From positions 62,001 to 126,000 of the forward strand of contig NZ_NPKT01000018.1 of NCBI RefSeq assembly GCF_008329565.1: a stretch of DNA of 64,000 nucleotides, in the 5' to 3' direction. Origin of the DNA: Mycolicibacterium sp. P1-5 (GTDB taxonomy: Bacteria > Actinomycetota > Actinomycetes > Mycobacteriales > Mycobacteriaceae). The notes beneath the pieces were generated by a model that was given only the letters and a program-made list of their open reading frames with translations, made no database searches and was not told the origin of the DNA. The stretch's first letter is position 1. Each line of letters opens with the position of its first letter. Position numbers and translations under genes: made by a program. Shown piece by piece: positions 49,327 to 58,171 of the stretch.

Positions 49327-50324
49327 GGTGCTACCCCTGCGAGTTCCAGCCCGGCCCGGACCATCTCGGCGGTGGCCGACGGGTCGGACATCAGCAGGGG
49401 TATGGATTTCACGGTCAGCCCGGGAATTTCGGCGTGATCGCCCTCTGAGATCAACCAGTAGTCCAGAATCCCGGTCGCCGACCGTGCGCCGTAGTGATGG
49501 GCGACGGCCTGTGAGGAGGTTTCGACGCCGATCACCGACAGACATTCGTCGGCCATGCCCCGCAACGGCTTTCCTCCGATGATCGGGGAATAGCCGACGA
49601 CCGGCGCACCCGTGGATCGTAGCGCCGCGCGGACACCCGGGATGGCCAGGATCGCACCGATGCTCACCACCGGGTTCGACGGCGCCAGCATGACGACATC
49701 GGCATCGGTGATCGCGTCGACGACACCGGGTCCGGCAGTGGCGTTTTCGGAGCCCACGAACGCGAAGCTGTGAGTGGTCACCTGGGCCCGGTAACGCACC
49801 CACCACTCTTGGAAGTGAATGGCCTTGCGGTCGCCGGTGTCCGGATCGTCGATCACCACGTGGGTTTCGCACCGGTCGTCGCTGGCGGGAAGCAGGATGG
49901 CGCCAGGGGCCCAGCGATGGCAGAGCGCCTCGGTCACCTGGGACAGTGGATATCCGGCTCGCAGCATTTGGCTTCGCACCAAATGAGTGGCCAGATCGCG
50001 GTCACCCAAGCCGAACCAATCCGGTTGCACGCCGTAGGCCGCCAATTCCTCTTTGGCATGCCACGTCTCATTGCGATGTCCCCAGCCACGCTCGGGGTCG
50101 ATACCTCCACCTAAGGTGTACATGCAGGTGTCGAGATCGGGACAGATGCGCACGCCGTGCATCCACGCGTCGTCGCCGATGTTGACCACGGCGGTCAGCG
50201 CGTGATCAAGATCGCCTGTGGCTCCTGATATCTGGCCGGCGAACTGACCCAGTCCGAGCAGTCGCTGCACTCCCAACAGGAAGCGGGCGCCTCCGACGCC
50301 GCCGACCAGAACGGTGATCTTCAC
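49323..50324 (-). CDS. fbiA: Phosphoenolpyruvate/FO transferase (F420 biosynthesis)
   Basis: 333 residues; it joins the activated phosphoenolpyruvate unit to FO, giving dehydro-F420-0. VLVGGVGGARFLLGVQ, AVVNIGDDAWMHGVRICPDLDTCMYTL, the LGDRDLATHLVR and MLAPSNPVVSIG segments are highly conserved. The GTG at 50324 matches the short N terminus of known FbiA; longer in-frame starts exist. An ACACTA (minus strand TAGTGT, 50333-50338) lies eight bases upstream and may be its -10 element. Confidence 0.95.
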   Translation of the reverse strand: MKITVLVGGVGGARFLLGVQRLLGLGQFAGQISGATGDLDHALTAVVNIGDDAWMHGVRICPDLDTCMYTLGGGIDPERGWGHRNETWHAKEELAAYGVQPDWFGLGDRDLATHLVRSQMLRAGYPLSQVTEALCHRWAPGAILLPASDDRCETHVVIDDPDTGDRKAIHFQEWWVRYRAQVTTHSFAFVGSENATAGPGVVDAITDADVVMLAPSNPVVSIGAILAIPGVRAALRSTGAPVVGYSPIIGGKPLRGMADECLSVIGVETSSQAVAHHYGARSATGILDYWLISEGDHAEIPGLTVKSIPLLMSDPSATAEMVRAGLELAGVAP

Positions 50325-50622
50325 ACCGACCGACACTAGGCGGTCGGCCTTTTGACGGCGCACGCGGTCACGATCGCATCACCGGAGAGACACGCCGGGG
50401 CATCGACTCGCCGAATTATCCAAGGGAAATGGTATTAATTTCGGTTCATTCGCTTGCGCGAAGCATCGCAGAAGTGTCTAATCACATCAGTGTCATTTCC
50501 CGGTCGGACCAGCCGGTTTCGGTGTCCCAGACCGCGATTCGACCAGGTGTTCGAATGAGTTGGGCACACTTCAATAGTGGGCGACATGCAAAAGATCTAC
50601 GAAACCAGGTGAGGAGGCGGAC
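50325..50622. other. 298-base divergent promoter region of fbiA and whiB2
   Basis: No gene. GTGTC occurs twice, 16 bases apart (50475-50479 and 50491-50495), and CACT/AGTG arms flank TCAAT near 50567-50579. These could be regulator sites for whiB2; none matches a site that I can name with certainty. The whiB2 start has a strong GAGGAGG ribosome site. Confidence 0.35.
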
Positions 50623-50982
50623 ATGTCCTATGAGCACGTAATCGGCGCGATGGGGTTGCCGCAGACCATTCCGGGTTCGCAGACGATGGGGGTTATGGCA
50701 CGCGCTCACCTGAGTTTGGTGCCTGACCCGATCATCGATGCGATCCCGGAGTCAATCGACGAGGAAGACCAGTGGCAGGAACGCGCGCTGTGCGCGCAGA
50801 CCGACCCTGAGGCGTTCTTCCCCGAAAAGGGTGGTTCCACCCGGGAGGCCAAGCGCATCTGCTTGGGCTGTGAGGTCAAAGACGCGTGCCTCGAGTACGC
50901 CTTGGCCAACGATGAGCGCTTCGGCATCTGGGGCGGACTCTCCGAACGGGAGCGTCGTCGCCTCAAGCGCGGCATCATCTAG
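50623..50982 (+). CDS. whiB2: WhiB2 iron-sulfur transcription regulator
   Basis: 119 residues (called WhmD in M. smegmatis), a 4Fe-4S protein needed for septation and division. The four cluster cysteines are C57, C80, C83 and C89 (CAQTDPEAFFPEKGG, then CLGCEVKDAC); the GIWGG turn at 101-105 and the basic SERERRRLKRGII tail follow. The N terminus is about 30 residues longer than in M. tuberculosis. The ATG at 50623 is fixed by GAGGAGG seven bases upstream. It is divergent from fbiA. Confidence 0.95.
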   Translation: MSYEHVIGAMGLPQTIPGSQTMGVMARAHLSLVPDPIIDAIPESIDEEDQWQERALCAQTDPEAFFPEKGGSTREAKRICLGCEVKDACLEYALANDERFGIWGGLSERERRRLKRGII

Positions 50983-51006
50983 TACGACATCTGATAATTC
51001 GAGTGC

Positions 51007-51042
51007 GACGACGTAGCGGGCCCCAGGGGCCCGCTAGTCGTC
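51007..51042. terminator. Bidirectional hairpin between whiB2 and convergent gene
   Basis: Ten-base arms AGCGGGCCCC/GGGGCCCGCT (51015-51024 and 51026-51035) are flanked by outer arms GACGAC/GTCGTC (51007-51012 and 51037-51042). A very stable stem without a T-run lies 25 bases after whiB2 and over the stop codon of the opposing gene. It suits a shared intrinsic terminator of the GC-rich type. Confidence 0.6.
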
Positions 51043-51528
51043 TTCCAGGGTCGGGTCGATGACCGACGGCTCGACCCCGAGATAAGTGGCCACCTGCGCC
51101 ACCAGAATGTCATGCAACAGATCGGTCAGATCGATCGAGTCCTTGGCCCGTCGCTCAATCGGCTTGCGGAACAACACTATTCGAGCCCGCGTGGAGTTAC
51201 CGCGGACATCCACCCCGGCCGGAATCAGCCGGGCCAGCGCGATCGGCCCATCGGCCACCACTTCGGGCGGCCACTGCACACTGTCCGGATCCTTCGGCGC
51301 GATACGTGGGATCTCGTCGACGGCAACGTCCAGGCCGGTGAGCCGTTGTTGCCAGCGCCGCTCGATCGGCTCGTAGGCCTCCAGCACCGCCATGTCGAAG
51401 CGCTCCGCGCGGCTGCGCCAGCCCGGCACCGTCGGCGGCAGCAATGGCCCTCGCATCTCACGCCCGCGGCGCGATCCCGGGTTGCCCCCGGACCGGCCAC
51501 CTCGCCGGGAACTGCGGGAATCGGCCAC
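51034..51528 (-). CDS. Zincin-like conserved mycobacterial protein
   Basis: 164 residues, counterpart of Rv3259, annotated elsewhere as a metallopeptidase-family (zincin) protein. The segment MRGPLLPPTVPGWRSRAERFD to LARLIPAGVDVRGNSTRARI is conserved. The position of HExxH reads HDILV in LLHDILVAQVATYLG, so the zinc site is not intact and protease activity is doubtful. GTG 51528 is preferred, because a -10 hexamer lies seven bases upstream; ATG 51456 would give the 140-residue form annotated in M. tuberculosis. The first 24 residues are arginine-rich. Confidence 0.8.
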   Translation of the reverse strand: MADSRSSRRGGRSGGNPGSRRGREMRGPLLPPTVPGWRSRAERFDMAVLEAYEPIERRWQQRLTGLDVAVDEIPRIAPKDPDSVQWPPEVVADGPIALARLIPAGVDVRGNSTRARIVLFRKPIERRAKDSIDLTDLLHDILVAQVATYLGVEPSVIDPTLEDD

Positions 51529-51535
51529 GGATGTG

Positions 51536-51541
51536 ATCGTA
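51536..51541 (-). promoter_or_regulatory. -10 element for leaderless zincin-like gene
   Basis: Minus-strand TACGAT followed by seven bases and GTG at 51528. It decides the start in favour of the longer protein. Confidence 0.5.
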
Positions 51542-51605
51542 ACGGTTGGGAATCGGCCGCCCGGCGGCTGCGCGTGTCCCCCGGCAACCGGTGAATGAAC
51601 CGCGA

Positions 51606-51611
51606 TAACCT
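51606..51611 (+). promoter_or_regulatory. -10 element for leaderless DUF3499 gene
   Basis: TAACCT followed by seven bases and GTG at 51619, which places the start 24 bases after an upstream in-frame ATG. Together with the minus-strand element at 51536-51541 it forms a compact divergent promoter. Confidence 0.5.
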
Positions 51612-51618
51612 CACGGAC

Positions 51619-52044
51619 GTGAATGTTCCTCGTCGCTGCTGCCGGCCTGGATGCCCCCATTACGCGGTGGCGACGCTGACGTTCGTCTACTCCGATTCCA
51701 CTGCCGTCGTCGGCCCGTTGGCAATCTCCCGCGAACCTCATTCGTGGGACTTGTGCATCAGGCATGCCAACGGGATCACCGCCCCACGCGGGTGGGAGCT
51801 CGTTCGCCACGCCGGGCCCTTGCCGGAGTTTCCCGACGAGGACGACCTCGTCGCCCTCGCCGACGCTGTGCGGGAAGGCCGGGAGGTGTCTGCGAGCGCA
51901 CCGATCACCGGTTTCTCCGATCCCAGCGGCGCTGTACATGCGCCCGCGACCGGAACTCCGATGATGCCGTCGGTCGCACATCGACCCGCCACCGCCGGCC
52001 GCCGCCGTGGGCACCTGCGGGTACTGCCGGACCCCACCGACTGA
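51619..52044 (+). CDS. DUF3499 family protein
   Basis: 141 residues, counterpart of Rv3258c. The N-terminal part has RRCCRPGCPHYAVATLTFVY and HSWDLCIRHANG, with cysteines and histidines that suggest a small metal site (seen: CC, C, H, C, H). The C terminus is low-complexity. Function unknown. The GTG at 51619 is supported by the -10 hexamer; ATG 51595 is the alternative. It is conserved upstream of manB in mycobacteria. Confidence 0.85.
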   Translation: MNVPRRCCRPGCPHYAVATLTFVYSDSTAVVGPLAISREPHSWDLCIRHANGITAPRGWELVRHAGPLPEFPDEDDLVALADAVREGREVSASAPITGFSDPSGAVHAPATGTPMMPSVAHRPATAGRRRGHLRVLPDPTD

Positions 52045-52079
52045 CGCGATAGCCGACCTTGCCGGCAGCCCGGAACAGA

Positions 52080-52085
52080 TAGGCT
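52080..52085 (+). promoter_or_regulatory. -10 element of the manB-tobH-manA operon
   Basis: TAGGCT 37 bases before the manB ATG. A transcript from here would have a ~30-base leader containing the CAGGAG ribosome site. Confidence 0.4.
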
Positions 52086-52121
52086 GGCGGCCAAGAGTCC
52101 CTCTCGGTCAGGAGATCCGTC

Positions 52122-53513
52122 ATGTCGAGGCCCGCCGCCGCGGTTCGCCGTGTGATCAAGGCTTATGACGTGCGCGGGTTGGTCGGACAGGAGATCGACG
52201 ACGCGTTCGTCTCCGACGTTGCCGCCGCGTTCGCCCGCCTGATCCGCGGGGAGGGCGGCGACCGGATTGCCATCGGTTACGACATGCGCGAAAGCTCGCC
52301 GGCGCTGGCCGCGGCGTTCGCCGACGGCGTCACCGCGCAGGGCCTCGACGTCGTGCGCATCGGGCTGGCGTCCACCGACCAGCTCTACTTCGCCTCCGGT
52401 TTCCTCGGCTGCGCGGGCGCCATGTTCACGGCGAGCCATAATCCGGCCGCCTACAACGGCATCAAGTTGTGCCGCGCCGGTGCCAAACCGGTCGGTGACG
52501 ACACCGGGCTGGCAATCATCCGCGATGAGGTGATCGCCGGAGTGCCCGGCTATGACGGCCGGCGGGGGCAGGTGCGAGATCAGGATGTGCTGGCCGACTA
52601 CGGTCAGTTTCTGCGTTCGCTGGTCGACGTGTCCGAGCTGCGTCCGCTGCGAGTCGCGGTCGACGCCGGCAACGGCATGGCCGGGCACACCACGCCCGCG
52701 GTGCTCGGGCCCATCGAGTCGTTGACACTGCTGCCGTTGTTCTTTGAACTCGACGGGTCCTTCCCGAACCATGAGGCCAATCCGCTGGAGCCGGCCAATC
52801 TTGTCGACCTGCAGAAGTTCGTGGTGGAAACCGATGCCGACCTGGGGCTGGCGTTCGACGGTGACGCCGATCGTTGTTTTGTCGTCGACGAACGTGGCTG
52901 CCCCGTTTCGCCGTCGGCGGTCACCGGGCTGGTCGCCGGCCGCGAGCTCACCCGGGAGATCGGCGCGACGGTCATCCACAACCTGATCACCTCACGCGCG
53001 GTGCCCGAGCTGGTCGTCGAACGGGGCGGAACCCCGGTGCGTTCGCGCGTCGGACACTCCTACATCAAGGCTTTGATGGCCGACACCGGGGCGATCTTCG
53101 GTGGCGAGCATTCGGCCCACTACTACTTCCGGGACTTCTGGGGTGCCGACTCCGGCATGCTGGCCGCGCTGCACGTGCTCGCGGCGCTGGGCGAACAGGA
53201 CCGGCCGCTTTCGGAACTGATGGCGAACTACCAGCGCTACGAAGCCTCCGGGGAGATCAACTTCCGGGTCGCCGATGCGCCGACGTGCGTCGAATCCGTT
53301 CTCAATACCTTTGGCCACCAGACTGTTTCGCTGGATCATTTGGACGGTGTGACGGTCGACCTCGGCGACGGTGCCTGGTTCAACCTGCGTACGTCCAACA
53401 CCGAACCGTTGCTGCGGCTCAACGTCGAAGCGCGCAGCACCGAGGAGATCGACGAGATCGTCCGCCGAATCTCCGAGGACATCGCGGCCCAGCCGAACGA
53501 GGCGGCACCATGA
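52122..53513 (+). CDS. manB: Phosphomannomutase
   Basis: 463 residues of the alpha-D-phosphohexomutase family (Rv3257c, also pmmA). It interconverts mannose 6- and 1-phosphate for GDP-mannose. The four signature loops are present: FTASHNP with the phosphoserine S105, the metal loop FDGDADRC, GGEHSAHYYF for the sugar, and RTSNTEPLLRLN for phosphate. The ATG at 52122 has CAGGAG upstream. It is followed by tobH with an ATGA overlap and works between ManA and ManC, all encoded in this window. Confidence 0.95.
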   Translation: MSRPAAAVRRVIKAYDVRGLVGQEIDDAFVSDVAAAFARLIRGEGGDRIAIGYDMRESSPALAAAFADGVTAQGLDVVRIGLASTDQLYFASGFLGCAGAMFTASHNPAAYNGIKLCRAGAKPVGDDTGLAIIRDEVIAGVPGYDGRRGQVRDQDVLADYGQFLRSLVDVSELRPLRVAVDAGNGMAGHTTPAVLGPIESLTLLPLFFELDGSFPNHEANPLEPANLVDLQKFVVETDADLGLAFDGDADRCFVVDERGCPVSPSAVTGLVAGRELTREIGATVIHNLITSRAVPELVVERGGTPVRSRVGHSYIKALMADTGAIFGGEHSAHYYFRDFWGADSGMLAALHVLAALGEQDRPLSELMANYQRYEASGEINFRVADAPTCVESVLNTFGHQTVSLDHLDGVTVDLGDGAWFNLRTSNTEPLLRLNVEARSTEEIDEIVRRISEDIAAQPNEAAP

Positions 53514-54586
53514 GCGCCGCGCACACCATCGTCGATCTCGACGACACCGAGGGTTTGTTGGAAGCCGACCGCGACGGATTGTTGCGGGCCGCAGCGATGG
53601 CTGGTGCTCAGGTTCGCGCCACCGCAGCCGCTGTCGACGAAGGCGGGTTGGCACTGCTGTCCGCCGACTACCGGCCGCGGACCGTCATCTGGGTGGCCGC
53701 CCACGGTGCGGCCGAGAGTGCGGGCTCGATGCTGGCCGCGACCCTGGGCGCGGTCGCCGGGGAGCCGATCGTGGTGGCCGCTGAATCTCCGCCCTGGATA
53801 GGCCCGCTCGATGTTCTCGTCGTCGCCGGAGACGACGCCGGGGATCCGGCGCTGGTGTCCGCCGCCGCGACGGCCGTACGGCGCGGCGCCCGGGTCGTCG
53901 TCGCGGCGCCGTACGAAGGACCCCTGCGCGACGCCACCGCCGGACGTACCGCGGTACTGGAGCCCCGGATGTGGGCGCCCGACGAATTCGGGCTGAGCCG
54001 CTACCTGGCGGCCGGGCTCGCGACGTTGCAGGCCGTCGACCCGGCACTGCAGACCGATCTGGGCACGCTGGCCGACGAGCTCGACGCCGAGGCGTTGCGC
54101 AACAGTGCCGGGCGCGAAGTGCTCACCAATCCAGCGAAAGCGTTGGCCGAGAGGATGTCTGGCCGGCAGGTTGTCCTCGCCGGCGACAATCCGGCCACCC
54201 TGGGACTGGCCCGGCACGCCGCGACGGTGCTACTGCGTCTGGCCGGGCAGGCGGTTGCCGCCGCCGGACTCTCCGACGCCCTCGTCGCACTACGTAGTGG
54301 TAGGGCGACCCAGTTCGGTGATCCGGTAGACGCGTTGTTCCACGACGAAGAACTCGACGGCCCGCTGGCCAGGGGCCCGCGGGTGCTGGCGTTGACACTG
54401 GACGACGAACGTCCGGTGCTCGCCGCGCGAGTGAGCGGGCTGGACGACGTCGACCTGGTTGGAGCCGAAGACATCGGGGAGGCGGGGTCGGTTCCGGCTC
54501 CGACCGGGCGGGCGGAACAACAGCTCGCCACGCTGGCCGTGCGATTGCAGATGGCCGCGGTTTACCTCAGATTGGTGGGGGGATAG
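53510..54586 (+). CDS. TobH-like protein (SIS-related)
   Basis: 358 residues, counterpart of Rv3256c, always found between manB and manA in mycobacteria. The layout (VIWVAAHGAAESAGSMLAATLG, VLVVAGDDAGDPALVSAAATAVRRGARVVVAAP) suggests a two-lobed sugar isomerase-like fold, but catalytic residues of phosphoglucose/phosphomannose isomerases are not evident. It may be a regulatory or degenerate isomerase. The start overlaps the manB stop (ATGA). Confidence 0.82.
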   Translation: MSAAHTIVDLDDTEGLLEADRDGLLRAAAMAGAQVRATAAAVDEGGLALLSADYRPRTVIWVAAHGAAESAGSMLAATLGAVAGEPIVVAAESPPWIGPLDVLVVAGDDAGDPALVSAAATAVRRGARVVVAAPYEGPLRDATAGRTAVLEPRMWAPDEFGLSRYLAAGLATLQAVDPALQTDLGTLADELDAEALRNSAGREVLTNPAKALAERMSGRQVVLAGDNPATLGLARHAATVLLRLAGQAVAAAGLSDALVALRSGRATQFGDPVDALFHDEELDGPLARGPRVLALTLDDERPVLAARVSGLDDVDLVGAEDIGEAGSVPAPTGRAEQQLATLAVRLQMAAVYLRLVGG

Positions 54587-54593
54587 CTTCGCA

Positions 54594-55820
54594 GTGGAGT
54601 TGCTTCGTGGTGCGATACGCACCTATGCATGGGGGTCTCGGACGGCCATCGCGGAATTCACCGGAAGGCCTTCGCCGACAGCACATCCCGAAGCCGAGCT
54701 GTGGCTCGGCGCACATCCCGGCGATCCGGCATTTCTGGAAACCCCGAACGGCGAGACATCACTGCTCGCGGCGGTGCAATCAGATCCGGACGGCCAGTTA
54801 GGGGCAGCGGTGCGGGGTCGCTACGGCGACGTCCTGCCGTTCCTGGTGAAGGTGCTGGCCGCTGAGGAGCCGCTCTCGCTGCAAGCTCATCCCAGCGCCG
54901 AGCAGGCCGTTGAGGGTTGGGTACGCGAAGATCGCGTCGGTGTGCCGCTCAACTCGCCGATCCGGAACTATCGCGACTGGAACCACAAGCCCGAATTGCT
55001 GGTCGCACTAAGCGAATTCGATGCGCTCGGTGGCTTTCGGCCGGTCGCTCGAACAGTCGAGCTGATGCGTGCGCTGGCGGTGTCGGACCTCGATCCGTTC
55101 ATCGCGTTGCTCAGTGGGCAGCCCGATGCCGACGGCCTACGCACCCTGTTCACCACCTGGATCACCGCACCGCAGCCAGATCTGGACGCGCTGATCCCGG
55201 CGGTTCTCGACGCTGCGGTCGACTACGTGCGCTCGGGGGCCACCGAATTCGCCGACGAAGCCAAGACCTTGCTGGAGCTGGGGGAGCGGTATCCCGGGGA
55301 TGCCGGTGTGCTGGCGGCCATGCTGCTCAATCGGATCACGCTCGCGCCCGGTGAGGCGATCTTCATGCCGGCGGGCAACCTGCACAGCTACATCCACGGC
55401 GTGGGTATGGAGGTGATGGCGAACTCCGACAACGTGCTTCGCGGTGGCCTGACCCCCAAGCACGTCGACGTGCCTGAGCTGCTGCGGGTGCTGGATTTCC
55501 GTCCGGCCGACGAGGCAACGCTGCGCGCGCCCACCCACCGTGAGGGCATCGAACTGGTCTATGAGACCCCGGCGCAGGAGTTCGCCACCTGTGTCCTCAT
55601 GCTCGACGGCGACAATCTCGGTCACGAGATCGACGCTCCGTCGCGCCATGACGGTCCGCAGATCCTGGTCTGCACCGACGGTTCAGTCGTCGTTCGCGCG
55701 AAGTCGGATGTGGTCAAGCTGGACCGCGGGTATGCGGCCTGGGTAGCCGCCGATGACGGTCCGATCAGGTTGGAGGCAACTGCGCCCGCCAAGCTGTTTC
55801 GGGCTACGGTTGGCCTTTGA
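54594..55820 (+). CDS. manA: Mannose-6-phosphate isomerase
   Basis: 408 residues, the same length as M. tuberculosis ManA. It converts fructose 6-phosphate to mannose 6-phosphate. Zinc-site segments are visible as LQAHPS and NHKPEL near residues 100-135 and HSYIHGVGME in the cupin core; GLTPKHVDV follows. The GTG at 54594 gives the expected VELLRGAIRTYAWGS N terminus. It lies seven bases after the tobH stop. Confidence 0.95.
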   Translation: MELLRGAIRTYAWGSRTAIAEFTGRPSPTAHPEAELWLGAHPGDPAFLETPNGETSLLAAVQSDPDGQLGAAVRGRYGDVLPFLVKVLAAEEPLSLQAHPSAEQAVEGWVREDRVGVPLNSPIRNYRDWNHKPELLVALSEFDALGGFRPVARTVELMRALAVSDLDPFIALLSGQPDADGLRTLFTTWITAPQPDLDALIPAVLDAAVDYVRSGATEFADEAKTLLELGERYPGDAGVLAAMLLNRITLAPGEAIFMPAGNLHSYIHGVGMEVMANSDNVLRGGLTPKHVDVPELLRVLDFRPADEATLRAPTHREGIELVYETPAQEFATCVLMLDGDNLGHEIDAPSRHDGPQILVCTDGSVVVRAKSDVVKLDRGYAAWVAADDGPIRLEATAPAKLFRATVGL

Positions 55821-55850
55821 CCAACTGAGCCTGAGGAGAACACGCCGCCA

Positions 55851-56771
55851 ATGTCGACCGAGGGCAGCACCAAGGCGATCCTCGCGGCGCTCGCCGCCAA
55901 TGCGGGCATCGCGGTCGCGAAGTTCGTCGGATTCCTGATCACCGGCAGTTCCTCGATGCTCGCCGAGTCGGTGCACTCAGTGGCCGACACGTCGAATCAG
56001 GGACTGTTGCTGTTCGGGCAACGCCAGGCTCGCAAGCAGGCCGACAGTCTGCACCCGTTCGGCTACGGCCGCAGCCGGTATTTCTACTCCTTCGTGGTGG
56101 CGCTGGTGCTGTTCACGCTGGGCTCGATCTTCGCGTTGTACGAGGGCTATCACAAGATCTCTCACCCCGAGCCGCTCACCTCACCGCTCGTGGCGGTGGT
56201 GATCCTGGCGGTCGCAATTGTTCTGGAGTCCTATAGCTTTCGTACCGCGATAGTGGAGTCACGCCCGTTGAAGGGCAAGAGCTCGTGGTGGCAGTTCATC
56301 CGCCGCTCGCGCAGTCCCGAGTTGCCGGTGGTCCTGCTCGAGGACTCCGGCGCCCTGGTGGGCCTGGTATTCGCGCTCGCTGGTGTGGGCTTGACGATCC
56401 TGACCGACGATCCGGTGTGGGACGGCGTCGGTACGGTGATGATCGGTCTGCTGCTCGGCGTCATCGCGGTGATCTTGATGGTCGAGATGCACAGCCTGCT
56501 GATCGGTGAAGGTGCCACCCCCGACGAGTACCGGGCAATCCAGTCGGCGCTTGAGGAGACCGCCAACGTCGATCGGGTGATTCACTTGCGCACGCAGTAT
56601 CTGGGTCCCGAGGAGATGCTCGTCGGCGCGAAGATCGCGCTGGCCCCGGACACCGACCTGGCCACGGTGGCCGTCACCATCGACGCCGCCGAGGCGGCCG
56701 TGCGTGCGGTGGTGCCTGCGGCTCAGGTCATCTACCTGGAACCCGATCTGGACCGGGCACTGGCGCGTTAG
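55851..56771 (+). CDS. Cation diffusion facilitator family transporter
   Basis: 306 residues, a CDF metal exporter (zinc, iron, cobalt or manganese). Six membrane segments are visible, with the metal-site motif SVHSVADTSNQ in helix 2 and LLEDSGALVGLVFA in helix 5, then a C-terminal cytoplasmic domain with HLRTQYLGPEEMLVGAKIAL. HPFGYGRSRYFYSF is a family signature. The ATG at 55851 has TGAGGAG upstream. It is an insertion relative to M. tuberculosis, where manA is followed by the oxidoreductase gene. Metal not predictable. Confidence 0.9.
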   Translation: MSTEGSTKAILAALAANAGIAVAKFVGFLITGSSSMLAESVHSVADTSNQGLLLFGQRQARKQADSLHPFGYGRSRYFYSFVVALVLFTLGSIFALYEGYHKISHPEPLTSPLVAVVILAVAIVLESYSFRTAIVESRPLKGKSSWWQFIRRSRSPELPVVLLEDSGALVGLVFALAGVGLTILTDDPVWDGVGTVMIGLLLGVIAVILMVEMHSLLIGEGATPDEYRAIQSALEETANVDRVIHLRTQYLGPEEMLVGAKIALAPDTDLATVAVTIDAAEAAVRAVVPAAQVIYLEPDLDRALAR

Positions 56772-58119
56772 CCCGCTTCTGGCCCCACCACAACGACATG
56801 TTGTGCCGAATCGCGCGGCCGAGGATCGATGCGGGCGGAACCATGTACAAGCTGTCCAACAGGCTGAACCGGCGCAAAAACCATTCCGCCAGCACGCGGT
56901 CGGTTTCCGCGGCGCCGAGGAACTGATCGAACAGGGAGCCGACCGGTCGGTACCACCAGGGTGCCGGGCCCTCGGTGCCGTGCAGGGTGAGGTCACCGAT
57001 CGCGTTCATCGTCCACACCGGATAGGTGGTTTTCGCGGTGGCGCGCGCCAGGTCGTAAGCCAGGTGCCGGGTGCCGGCGGCCAGCAGCCGCCGAAGATGG
57101 CTGGCTTGCAGCGCGGTCATCGTCATGCCTTGGCCATAGGTCGGGTTGAAACTCGCGACGGCGTCGCCGATCGGAATGATTCCGTCCGGGAAACGCTGCA
57201 GCTTGTCGTACCGGCGCCACCGGCTGACCGGGTAGCGGTGGAAAGCGATGTCGCCCACCGGTTCTCCCTGACGAATCGCGGCCGCCAGCGGTGCAGGAAG
57301 CATCTCGTCGGCGACTTCGCATATCTCGGCCAGCGTCTGGGGCGGCGCGACATGGTTGACGGTGAAAGCGGTCAACCCCCACGTGCCGTCTTCGTAGAAG
57401 AGCATGCCGAGCCCGGCCTGCTGGGCGCGCGACGCCCCCGCCACGACGACCTTCTCGGCGATCAGGCCCTCGGGGATGCGCAATTGTTGTGTGGAATAGC
57501 CGATTCCGACATCGATGGTCTGCTCCGGGGGTCGGGCGAATCCCCACTCGTCGAGCCACACAGGCAACCGGGTGCCACGACCCGAGGCGTCCACGACGAG
57601 GTCGGCGGGCACGAACTCGTTCTTGTCCGGCGCGGACAGCACCACCCCGGTCACGGTCTGGCGTTCGCCGTCGAACTGCGGCGCATTCACGTCGCGCTGC
57701 TCGATTTTGACGTTAGGCAGTGCTGCTGTGCGGCGGCGGATCTGCCACTCGAGCTGCTTGCGGCTGGGCACGTAGGCGGTGAACTCGCGTTCCAGGGTGT
57801 GCCCGGTCCCCAGCAAGTGTCCGGCGGCGCCGAAGTGGATGCAGTCGGGCCGGTTCTCCAGTTTGGCCACCCCCGCGGCAACCATGTCGTCGAGCAGGCC
57901 GGGGAACAGCGTCTCGAATTCGTGAGCGCCGCGCGCCATCAGGATGTGCACATGGCGGTCCTGTGGGACCGCCCCGCGGTGGGCCGGTTCGGCGGGCAAT
58001 GTGTCGCGTTCGTAGATGGTCACCCGGTCGTAGTGATCGGAGAGGACCCGGGCAGCACACAGCCCTGCGATGCTGGCCCCGATGACGATGGCATGCTGGC
58101 GGTTCGGGGGTTGGCCCAC
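56728..58119 (-). CDS. FAD-dependent oxidoreductase
   Basis: 463 residues, counterpart of Rv3254. A flavoprotein monooxygenase-type fold with HAIVIGASIAGLCAARVL (GxGxxG variant) for FAD, DASGRGTRLPVWL, and the second FAD motif GDAVASFNPTYGQGMTMTALQA. Substrate unknown; resembles hydroxylases acting on lipids or polyketides. The start is GTG at 58119, 52 bases from the divergent permease. Its end overlaps the CDF gene by 44 bases. Confidence 0.88.
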   Translation of the reverse strand: MGQPPNRQHAIVIGASIAGLCAARVLSDHYDRVTIYERDTLPAEPAHRGAVPQDRHVHILMARGAHEFETLFPGLLDDMVAAGVAKLENRPDCIHFGAAGHLLGTGHTLEREFTAYVPSRKQLEWQIRRRTAALPNVKIEQRDVNAPQFDGERQTVTGVVLSAPDKNEFVPADLVVDASGRGTRLPVWLDEWGFARPPEQTIDVGIGYSTQQLRIPEGLIAEKVVVAGASRAQQAGLGMLFYEDGTWGLTAFTVNHVAPPQTLAEICEVADEMLPAPLAAAIRQGEPVGDIAFHRYPVSRWRRYDKLQRFPDGIIPIGDAVASFNPTYGQGMTMTALQASHLRRLLAAGTRHLAYDLARATAKTTYPVWTMNAIGDLTLHGTEGPAPWWYRPVGSLFDQFLGAAETDRVLAEWFLRRFSLLDSLYMVPPASILGRAIRHNMSLWWGQKRANAPVPGPDRVPGR

Positions 58120-58171
58120 GGCTCCATAGTTACCCGCTCAAACGGAAGCTAACCGGGGTATTAGAAGGAAC

